From NCBI GenBank assembly GCA_019636755.1, contig JAHBWZ010000008.1, positions 39,900 through 103,899 on the forward strand: 64,000 bases of DNA, given 5' to 3'. The first letter of the stretch is position 1; every line of letters begins with the position of its first letter. This document shows, piece by piece, positions 41,496 to 49,112 of the stretch. Position numbers and translations under genes: made by a program. Origin of the DNA: Phycisphaeraceae bacterium. Lineage in GTDB: Bacteria > Planctomycetota > Phycisphaerae > Phycisphaerales > SM1A02. The notes under the pieces are model-generated. The model had not been told where the DNA came from. It saw nothing but the letters and a program-made list of their open reading frames with translations, and searched no databases.

Positions 41496-43322
41496 TCACG
41501 GGCCCGTCGGTTCCGCGGGAACCTCGAGAATGAAACTGCTTCCCTGGCCCACCGTCGTCTCCACGGCGATCGTGCCGCCGTGGACGAGCGCGATGTGCTT
41601 GACGATCGCGAGCCCCAGACCGGTCCCGCCCAGTTCGCGGCTGCGGGCCTTGTCCACGCGGTAGAAGCGTTCGAAGAGGCGCGGCAGGTGCTCCGCGGCG
41701 ATGCCCGGCCCGTGATCTCGCACGGTGATCCGGACACGGCCGGGCTCGACGGCGTGCGCCCGGATCACGACGGCGGTCCGGGGCCGGCTGTACTTGATCG
41801 CGTTGGACACGAGGTTTGCCAGCGCCTGTTCCATCAGGTGCCGGTTCACGCGGAAGCGGAGTCGACGATCGACGTCCACCTCGATGGAGATCGACTTCGC
41901 CCGCGCCGTGGCCGCGAGCGAGCCGAGCACCTCGGCGCAGATCGAGGCCACCGTGACCTCCGTGCGCTCGATGGCGTCCCGTGCGCCGGGCTGCTCCAGC
42001 CGCGCCAGCGACAGCAGGTCCTCGATGATCGCCGCGAGCCGGTCCGAGTTCCCCTTGATGACCTCCAGGAAACGTCGCGTCTGATCCTGGTCGTCGGTCC
42101 CGACCTCGAGCAGCGTCTCGACGTATCCCTTGATGTTCGTGATCGGCGTCCGCAGTTCATGCGACACGTTGGCGGCGAAGTCGCTGCGCAGCATCTCGAG
42201 GCGCCGGAGCTGGGTGACGTCGTTGAGAAGGATGAGCACGCCCGCGGTTTCCTGGTGTCCGCTCCGCAGCGGCTGGGCCGTCGCCTCGACGATGAGTCTC
42301 GGTTCGCCCTCGAGCGCCATCTCGCTCCTGACCTGGCCGCCCTCCGCCACCGCCCGGTGCACCAGCCGGTCCAGGGCCGGCTGTCGGACGATCTCGACGA
42401 GAAGCCGGCCGCGCGACCCGTCACCGGAGAGCCGGAGCATCCGCTCGGCGGCCTCGTTCAGGCTCAGGACGCGATGATCCAGGTCCAGGGCGATGACGCC
42501 GTTGCTCATCGACTGGAGGATCAGTCGCTGCTCGTCGCGCTGTCGCTCGAGCTGCGAGATCCGACGGTCCAGGTCCGCGCTGAGCGCGTTCATCGCCTCG
42601 GACAGCTCCTCGGTCTCGCGGGCGGTCCGCGGATCGATCCGTCGCGTGAACTCGCCGGCGGCACATCGGCGGACGCCGAGCGTGACCTGCGCGACGGCAC
42701 GTCGCACCCCCCGGTGCAGCAGCAGCAGCGCGCCGCCGGACACCGCGGTCAGGAGCAGCGCGGTCGCCAGCAGCGTGCGATGCAGGGAGACATCCGCGGC
42801 TCGCGATCCGTCCACCGGTACGGCGGCGCGCAGGAACGCGGCGGGCCGGCCGTCGATCCCGATGGCGCCGGGTGGCAGGCGGCGGGCGAGGCATGCGATC
42901 GGGCCTCCGCGCATGGCGCTGGGGCGCACCGCGAACCCCGTGTCGCGGCGCCGCGCCTCCCGGATCTCCGGGAGATCCCGCTGCGACGGCATGCCCGCCG
43001 GCGCGTGGTGCGTGTCCGCCAGGACCGCGCCGTCGTCGGCGACCCAGGTGAACCGGACGCTGTCCGCCGGCCGCAGTCCGGTCACGGTCAGGCGCGGCGT
43101 GATGGATCGCGGGCGCGCCTGCTCCGGACGTTCCTCGCCGTCGTCTGCCGCGGATGCCGCGATCGCGTCGGTCATCGCGCGCTCGAGTTCCCGCCGCGCC
43201 GCGTCCGCCCGGATCGCGGCGGACCGGGCGCGGAGATCGACGTACCCCGCCGCGGTGATGAGGACGCAGAGGACGAACCACGCGGTCCCGAGGCGCCGCA
43301 GGATCGAGCGGGGGCGCGCCAT
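41496..43322 (-). CDS. PhoR-like sensor histidine kinase
   Basis: A 608-residue sensor: helix 1 (about 13-28), an extracytoplasmic domain of about 150 residues, helix 2 (about 183-203), HAMP (205-257), PAS (about 265-370, ILQSMSNGVIALDLDHRVLS), HisKA with His388 (DFAANVSHELRTPITNIKG), then an ATPase domain with NLVSNAIKYS, DHGPGI and GTGLGLAIVKHI. The PAS-HisKA arrangement is that of PhoR. No response regulator lies next to it; it is the last gene of an ABC transporter operon, joined to the permease by TGATG. Confidence 0.92.
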   Translation of the reverse strand: MARPRSILRRLGTAWFVLCVLITAAGYVDLRARSAAIRADAARRELERAMTDAIAASAADDGEERPEQARPRSITPRLTVTGLRPADSVRFTWVADDGAVLADTHHAPAGMPSQRDLPEIREARRRDTGFAVRPSAMRGGPIACLARRLPPGAIGIDGRPAAFLRAAVPVDGSRAADVSLHRTLLATALLLTAVSGGALLLLHRGVRRAVAQVTLGVRRCAAGEFTRRIDPRTARETEELSEAMNALSADLDRRISQLERQRDEQRLILQSMSNGVIALDLDHRVLSLNEAAERMLRLSGDGSRGRLLVEIVRQPALDRLVHRAVAEGGQVRSEMALEGEPRLIVEATAQPLRSGHQETAGVLILLNDVTQLRRLEMLRSDFAANVSHELRTPITNIKGYVETLLEVGTDDQDQTRRFLEVIKGNSDRLAAIIEDLLSLARLEQPGARDAIERTEVTVASICAEVLGSLAATARAKSISIEVDVDRRLRFRVNRHLMEQALANLVSNAIKYSRPRTAVVIRAHAVEPGRVRITVRDHGPGIAAEHLPRLFERFYRVDKARSRELGGTGLGLAIVKHIALVHGGTIAVETTVGQGSSFILEVPAEPTGP

Positions 43323-44431
43323 CAGTAATCGCGACGGATGAAGACGATCGCGGCCGCCGCGATGACGCCTGCCTCGAACAGGATGGACGTGCCGAGGATC
43401 CACCAGAGCGACAGGGCGCGCTGCTCCGCGTCCATCCGCGCGGCCGCCTCCGACTCGGCCTCGCGCTTCGCGCGGAAACCGCCGTCGGCCGTCGGCTCGA
43501 CGTTGCCCTGCATGATGTCGCCGAAGTTGATGTCCGAGTCGCGCCGCAGCGCGCGGTCGAGCAGTTCGATCGTCTCGGACGTCTTCGGGAGGACGGAACG
43601 GATGGACTGGATGCGGTCGCGCCACCGCGCGAGCGGCGCGATGGCCGCTTCCTGGGCGACCAGTTCCTCGCGGGAGGTCTCCAGGAGCTGTGCCAGCCGG
43701 TCCTCGGCCTCCGGGTTCTCCGTGAGGCGCGCCTCCAGCGCGGTCACGCGCTGCCGCGCCTGCTCGATGCCCATCTCGGCAGGAATCCGGTTCATGTCGA
43801 TGATGCCGACCGTCAGCGCGAGCGCGAAGAGCATTGCCCAGAAGACGATCGTGCCGAGCAGCGCCGCGAGCGCCGACCGGGTGACGACGCCGAGGAAGAC
43901 GTTCACCGCGTAGAGATAGGAGAAGAAGAGCGTGACGACGGGAATGGCGAGGAGGACCTCCCATGCCCAGTCGTCGAGCCTCAGTCCCATCGTGAGCACG
44001 GCGCCGATGCTGAGAACGGTCACCTCCAGCACCATGAAGAGCAGGCCGAAGAAGTACTTGTAGAGGAAGAGGCGAAGGCGGCTGATGGGCTTCGCAAGCA
44101 CCAGGTCGATGGCGCCTCGGGCGATGAAATCCGGGAAGATGGTCGTCGTCGCGATCAGGGCCAGGATGGTCGCGGCCCACGTCAGCCAGAGATCCACCAG
44201 GAACGCCTTGAAGATGGCGCGGTAGAGGATCCGCGCCACCGGGCTGTCGCGCGTCAGCACCTCGTTCTCGACGGACGTCAGTCCGAAGAAGAACGTCATC
44301 CCCTTCGGCCCGAAGCCGATCGACCCGAAGCCGACGACCGAGACGATCGTCAGGCCCATGATGATCCAGAAGAGCTTCTTGCTGTTGAGTTCGCGATAGG
44401 CGTCTCGGAGCATGGCGGTGAACTGGATCAT
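43322..44431 (-). CDS. ABC-2 type permease with a coiled-coil insert
   Basis: A 369-residue membrane protein with about six helices. A charged coiled-coil of about 100 residues (RVTALEARLTENPEAEDRLA and on) sits before the last helix, on the extracytoplasmic side by the predicted topology. The N-terminus (MLRDAYRELNSKKLFWIIMG) is like the GldF/NatB-type permeases. Coupled to the ATPase by ATGA and to the PhoR-like kinase by TGATG. Substrate unknown. Confidence 0.85.
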   Translation of the reverse strand: MIQFTAMLRDAYRELNSKKLFWIIMGLTIVSVVGFGSIGFGPKGMTFFFGLTSVENEVLTRDSPVARILYRAIFKAFLVDLWLTWAATILALIATTTIFPDFIARGAIDLVLAKPISRLRLFLYKYFFGLLFMVLEVTVLSIGAVLTMGLRLDDWAWEVLLAIPVVTLFFSYLYAVNVFLGVVTRSALAALLGTIVFWAMLFALALTVGIIDMNRIPAEMGIEQARQRVTALEARLTENPEAEDRLAQLLETSREELVAQEAAIAPLARWRDRIQSIRSVLPKTSETIELLDRALRRDSDINFGDIMQGNVEPTADGGFRAKREAESEAAARMDAEQRALSLWWILGTSILFEAGVIAAAAIVFIRRDY

Positions 44432-45423
44432 GCGCCGCCCTCCGCGCGGCGCCGGCCGCCGCGGACCGCCCCCGGGTGGTCCTCGTTCTCCACCGCCCGC
44501 ATGAAGAGGTCCTCCAGCGACTCCCGCACCGGGCGGACGGAGCGGATCGTCCGTCCCTCTCCGCGCAGGCGGTCGATGAGCGGCTGGATCGCCTGTGCCT
44601 CATCGCCGAGCCGGACCAGCAGCGTCTGCTTCGACGCCTCGCCCGCGGGCGAGGCGCCGACGTGGATGTCCGGCGGCAGCCATCCCGGCGGATCACCATC
44701 GATGACGATCTCGTAGCGCCGGCTGTCGCGCGTCAGGTCCTCGATCCGGCCCTGCTGGTGCATGCGTCCCTGCACCATGATGGCGACGCGGTCGCACACC
44801 ATCTCCAGCTCCGAGAGCAGGTGGCTGTTGAGGAACACGGTGTGCCCGCGCTCGCGGAGGTGCAGCAGGATGCTGCGGATCTCGCGCCGTCCGACCGGGT
44901 CGACGCCGTCCGTCGGCTCGTCGAGGACGACCAGGTCCGGGTCGTTCACCAGCGCCTGGGCGAGACCGATCCGCTGCATCATGCCCTTGGAGTACTGGCC
45001 GATGCGATGGTCGGCCCAGTCCTTCATGGTCACCAGTTCGAGGAGCCCGGGAATCCGCTGGCGGCGGACCGACCGTGGGACGCCGGCCAGCGCCCCGAAG
45101 TGGTCGATCACCTGCCGGCCGGTGAGGTAGCGCGGCATGACGTGGTGTTCAGGCAGGTAGCCGACGCGGGCGAGCGTCGGCTTGTCGCCGACCGGACGCC
45201 CGAGCACGGTGCCGCCGGCGCGGGTGGCCCGGATGACGGTGAGCATGATCTTGACCAGCGTGCTCTTGCCGGCGCCGTTGGGGCCCAGCAGTCCGAAGAT
45301 CTCGCCGGCATGCACCTGCAGCGAGACGCCGCGCAACGCGCGGATCCGGCCGCGGTACGTCTTGTGGACATCGACGAGGTCGATTGCGAACGGGGTCTGC
45401 GTCGTGCGCTCGGTCGCCACCAT
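44428..45423 (-). CDS. ABC transporter ATP-binding protein
   Basis: A 331-residue ATPase: Walker A GPNGAGKST (47-55), Q-loop VGYLPEHHV, signature YSKGMMQR (a variant of LSGGQ common in NatA/GldA-type exporters), Walker B LVVLDEPTDGVDP and the H-loop NSHLLSELE. A C-terminal regulatory domain extends from about residue 220 to the end. It is the first gene of the three-gene operon; about 118 bases separate it from the kinase gene upstream in the same direction. Confidence 0.93.
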   Translation of the reverse strand: MVATERTTQTPFAIDLVDVHKTYRGRIRALRGVSLQVHAGEIFGLLGPNGAGKSTLVKIMLTVIRATRAGGTVLGRPVGDKPTLARVGYLPEHHVMPRYLTGRQVIDHFGALAGVPRSVRRQRIPGLLELVTMKDWADHRIGQYSKGMMQRIGLAQALVNDPDLVVLDEPTDGVDPVGRREIRSILLHLRERGHTVFLNSHLLSELEMVCDRVAIMVQGRMHQQGRIEDLTRDSRRYEIVIDGDPPGWLPPDIHVGASPAGEASKQTLLVRLGDEAQAIQPLIDRLRGEGRTIRSVRPVRESLEDLFMRAVENEDHPGAVRGGRRRAEGGA

Positions 45424-45541
45424 GGGGCGGGCATCATGCCATACGACCGGCGCGAAGGCGAATACAGTGCCGCCGCCGCCCGCGCCCGCCCTGTGGCATG
45501 CCCGGGACCGTGCGCGTCCGGCCGTCCGTGCCCGTGCCCGG

Positions 45542-48448
45542 CTATGACCCGGCCGGCAGCCGCAGGGCGTCCCACGCGCGGGCGGCCGGTGCGTCGCCCA
45601 GCGCGCGGCAGCACTCGGACAGCGTGCGCAGGAGGTCCTGGCGCCAGGCGAACGTCGTGAGCGCGGGATCCATGTAATACCCGTGCCACGCCGTCTCCAG
45701 CAGGCGCCGCGCGTCCGCGAAGCGTCCCTGCGCGGCGCGGACGCGTCCGGCGGCCATGAGCACGTGGCCGAGCGCGTCCGGCGACGGCTGGACGGCGCGC
45801 TCCACCGTGGTGAGCGCCATGTCGATCAGCGGGACGGCCTCCTCGAGATCGCCGGTGTCCAGCCACACGAGCGCGAGCCCCGCGGCCGCGAGCGCGTGGA
45901 GGGCATGCCCGGGCTCCAGGTGGTCGGCCAGCGCCGCCCGGGCGGACCGGTAGGACGCCATCGACTCCTCGTGACTGCCCGCGAGATGCAGGTAGAACGC
46001 CAGTCGACGCTCCGCGTTGGCGGCGAGCAGGCGATCGCGCGCCTGGGCAGGGACGGCGTCCCAGATCCGGCAGGCGCGACGCCCGAGCAGAAGCGCGCGT
46101 TCCGTGCGCCCGGCGAGCGCGTGCATGGCCGCGGCCTGTTCGACGCACATGAGCGACTCGAACGCGGTCGCACCGAACCGTCGCGCGAGCAGTTCCGCGG
46201 CGGCGTCCGCGGCCCAGGCGCGGTCATCGAGCGACTCCTCCGCGGCGGCCGCCCGCATCCGCTCCAGCAGCGTGCCGACGATCGCGGGGTGCCGGTCGCC
46301 CAGCAGCGCCTGCTGGAGCCTGATCAGCCGTCCGAGCGCGTCGGTGCGCCCGGGCGGCCCGCGCCCGTGCGGCGGCGAGATCGCCGGCGGCGGCGCACCG
46401 ATCACGACCGCGTCGTCCCGGATGCGCGCGGGCGCCGCCGCGTCGGCCGTCGAAGGCCAGATCTCCGCGGCGATCCGCGCGAGCGACGACGACGGCGCCC
46501 GATCGACCAGGTCCGCGAGGGCGTGCAGCGACTCGCGCACCTCCGGCGCATCCGCGGGCAGGTCGGCCAGCCGCGCCGACAGGGCGCGGCGGATCCACGG
46601 CTCCGCCGCGACCGCGTCCGCGCCCGCGAGGGCGCATCGCGCGCGGACATCACACAGCGCCGCGGTGAGGAGTCCGTCCGGCGCCCCCGGCAGCGCGCCG
46701 GGCGTTCCGAGCGCCCGGGCCGCCAGCGCCTCCGCCGCGTCCATCCGCCCGAGCGCCATGCTGATCCGCGCTTCCATCACGATGGAGGCCATGGTCCGTG
46801 GATCGGCGGGTCCATACCGCGCTGCCCGCAGGCGCGTCGCGCGGGCGGCCAGCCGCGCCGCCTCCTGCGGGCGCCGGCGGACCAGCAGGACGCCGGCGAG
46901 TTCGTGCATGGTGTCCGCGATGCGAGGATCGTCCTCGTCGCGCGCGGTCTGCCTCAGCCGGACCAGCCCGTTGCGCAGAGAGACCTCCGCGTGCTCGACC
47001 AGTTCCGCCGTGCGTGCGCCGCCGAGGTCGGTGTACACGCCGCCCCAGAGCCGCCGGATCTCGTGATCGAGCTCCGGTTCCTGCGTGAAGGCGCCGCCCT
47101 CCAGCCGCAGGTACAGGCGACCGAGCCCGGCGTTGATGGCCGCATGGACCTCCGGATGCGCAGGATCGGTCGCGGGAATCACCTCGCGCAGGAGTTCCGA
47201 CACCGCGCGCGTGCGCAGGTGCTCGGTCCGTGCCTGTTCACGCTGCGCGGCCTCGCGCCGTACGGCCGACTGCGCCCGGGCCATGCTGGCGGCGGACACG
47301 CTGACGGCACCGAGCGCAAGACAGGCGACGGCAAGGCGGGCGCGATTCAGCCGGAGCGCCTTGCCGAGCAGGTACCACGCGCTGTCCGCCCGCGCATCGA
47401 CCGGCCGCCCGTCGAGGAACCGGGCCAGGTCGTCCCCCAGCGCGGCCGCCGACCGGTACCTCCGCGGCTTCTCCTTGCGCAGCGCCGTCAGTACGATTGC
47501 CTCGAGGTCCACCGGCGCGGACGGATCGACGTCGCGCAGCGGGCGCGGCTCGGCCGTCATGATGGTGCGCGCGACTTCGACGAGGGGACCGTCGAGCGGA
47601 TAGGGAAACCCGCCGGTCAGCAGGCGGTGCAGGATGACGCCGAGCGCATACACGTCGGTCAGCGCATCGACGGTCTCGGGCCGGCCGGATGCCTGCTCGG
47701 GGGAGGCGTACGCGGGCGTGCCCGCGAACTCGCCGGTGCGCGTCCAGCCGCTGCCGTCGCGCGCAATCCCGAAGTCCAGGATGACGGGATGGCCGTCCGG
47801 GTCGACCAGCACGTTCTCCGGCTTGAGATCACGGTGGATCACGCCGTTGAGGTGCGCATGGTGCACCGCGGCGCAGAGCCGGATCATGACCCTGAGGATC
47901 GCGGCCCGACTCTCCTGGGCGATCCGGCCGGGCGGGGCCCACTGATCCAGCGCGACACCTTCGACCAGTTCCAGGACGAGCGCGGTGCGTCCGTCGGCAA
48001 GCCTGACCGACTCGTGCACGGTCACGATGCCCGGATGGCGCAGCCGGGACACGATCGCCGCCTCACGGACGAGTCGTGCCTGCCGTGCCGCCGTCAGGGC
48101 ACCGTCCCGTGCGATCGCCTTGATCGCGACGGGGCGCCGTGTCGATTCCTGGACCGCGCGGAACACGACCGCCTGGGCGCCCCGGCTGAGCACACCGGTG
48201 ATCCTGTATCCGGGCACGCGCGGCGCGTCCGGCGGGGGAAGCTCCGGTCCGGCGAAGGCACGCACGCGCTCGAGGAACCGCGATTCCTCCAGGATCTCCT
48301 CCGCCCGTGCATGGCAGCGGGTGCACGCCGCGACGTGTCTCTCCGTCCCGGGCGGCGCCGTCCCGTCCGCGAGCGACGCGAGGGCGGCATCGCCCGGGCA
48401 TCCGCTGCCCGGAGGCATCGCCGTGCGGTCCGAGGTGCGGTCAGACAT
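45542..48448 (-). CDS. Ser/Thr protein kinase with zinc-finger-like N-terminus and TPR tail
   Basis: A 968-residue signalling protein. The N-terminus has HVAACTRC (His38, Cys42, Cys45), the HxxxCxxC zinc motif of anti-sigma factors. The kinase domain (about 80-345) has a degenerate glycine loop (LSRGAQAVVF), Lys110 in VAIK, Asp207 in HRDLKPEN, Asp225 in DFG, and AYASPEQ; it should be active. A membrane helix follows (about 372-392), then some 570 residues of TPR-like helices, extracytoplasmic if the helix spans once. The start overlaps the sigma factor gene by 8 bases, so the pair acts together. Confidence 0.93.
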   Translation of the reverse strand: MSDRTSDRTAMPPGSGCPGDAALASLADGTAPPGTERHVAACTRCHARAEEILEESRFLERVRAFAGPELPPPDAPRVPGYRITGVLSRGAQAVVFRAVQESTRRPVAIKAIARDGALTAARQARLVREAAIVSRLRHPGIVTVHESVRLADGRTALVLELVEGVALDQWAPPGRIAQESRAAILRVMIRLCAAVHHAHLNGVIHRDLKPENVLVDPDGHPVILDFGIARDGSGWTRTGEFAGTPAYASPEQASGRPETVDALTDVYALGVILHRLLTGGFPYPLDGPLVEVARTIMTAEPRPLRDVDPSAPVDLEAIVLTALRKEKPRRYRSAAALGDDLARFLDGRPVDARADSAWYLLGKALRLNRARLAVACLALGAVSVSAASMARAQSAVRREAAQREQARTEHLRTRAVSELLREVIPATDPAHPEVHAAINAGLGRLYLRLEGGAFTQEPELDHEIRRLWGGVYTDLGGARTAELVEHAEVSLRNGLVRLRQTARDEDDPRIADTMHELAGVLLVRRRPQEAARLAARATRLRAARYGPADPRTMASIVMEARISMALGRMDAAEALAARALGTPGALPGAPDGLLTAALCDVRARCALAGADAVAAEPWIRRALSARLADLPADAPEVRESLHALADLVDRAPSSSLARIAAEIWPSTADAAAPARIRDDAVVIGAPPPAISPPHGRGPPGRTDALGRLIRLQQALLGDRHPAIVGTLLERMRAAAAEESLDDRAWAADAAAELLARRFGATAFESLMCVEQAAAMHALAGRTERALLLGRRACRIWDAVPAQARDRLLAANAERRLAFYLHLAGSHEESMASYRSARAALADHLEPGHALHALAAAGLALVWLDTGDLEEAVPLIDMALTTVERAVQPSPDALGHVLMAAGRVRAAQGRFADARRLLETAWHGYYMDPALTTFAWRQDLLRTLSECCRALGDAPAARAWDALRLPAGS

Positions 48449-49052
48449 CCGCTTCGAACGCCTCCGTCATCCCGTTCACGAACTCGCGCAGCCGGCGCGT
48501 CACACGACTCCGTGCGACATAGACCTGGTCGACGGTCATGCCGCACTCGGTGGCGGCCGCCGCGGCCGGGACGCCGCGAAGTGCGACGAGTTCGAACGCG
48601 CGCAGCGTGCGATCATCGATCGAGGTCTCCCGCCGCAGCATGGCAAGCGCGCCGTGTACGATCGACCGGTCCCGCTCCTCGTCCCAGATACCGCGCAGCG
48701 ATGCCTCGTCCGCCACGGTGTCGAGGTTGCCATCCGGTCCCGCCTGGCGCCGACGCCCGCGGAGGGCGGTGAGCGCGGTGTTCCGCGCGATGCCGAGCAT
48801 CCACGCGCTCAACCGTCCCGCCGTGCGGTCGTACCGGCCTGCGCGGTAGGCGCGGACGAACTCCGACAGCGCCTGCTGCGCGACATCCTCGGCGTCGACG
48901 GCCGGCAGGCCGATCCGGCGCGCGAGTCCCGCGATGACGGGCCGGAAGCGCGCATCGACCTCGATCCACGCCACGTCGCTGCCGTGGTCCGCGAGTGCGT
49001 CCAGGAGCTGCGTCGTCGTCCGTGTGAAGCCGCTGATGGGCGTGCCGTCCAT
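48441..49052 (-). CDS. ECF-type RNA polymerase sigma factor
   Basis: A 203-residue sigma-70 family factor with region 2 (LARRIGLPAVDAEDVAQQAL, then SEFVRAYRAGRYD and LSAWMLGIARNTALT) and region 4 (FELVALRGVPAAAAATE, then CGMTVDQVYVARSRVTRRLR). The arrangement, sigma factor followed by a membrane Ser/Thr kinase, is characteristic of planctomycete ECF groups in which the kinase replaces or complements a classical anti-sigma factor. Coupled to the kinase by an 8-base overlap. Confidence 0.93.
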   Translation of the reverse strand: MDGTPISGFTRTTTQLLDALADHGSDVAWIEVDARFRPVIAGLARRIGLPAVDAEDVAQQALSEFVRAYRAGRYDRTAGRLSAWMLGIARNTALTALRGRRRQAGPDGNLDTVADEASLRGIWDEERDRSIVHGALAMLRRETSIDDRTLRAFELVALRGVPAAAAATECGMTVDQVYVARSRVTRRLREFVNGMTEAFEADV

Positions 49053-49112
49053 CTCCGCTCCGTCGCTCGGCCGAGGGCACCGGCCGGCGCGGATGGTATC
49101 GCGGGCGCCGCG

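Noticed and set aside
45683..48772. Very long open frame (over 1000 codons) on the + strand opposite the kinase and sigma factor genes
   Set aside because: High GC makes stops rare in the antisense frames. The predicted product is Arg/Gly/Asp-rich without motifs, and the opposite strand has clear kinase and sigma motifs.
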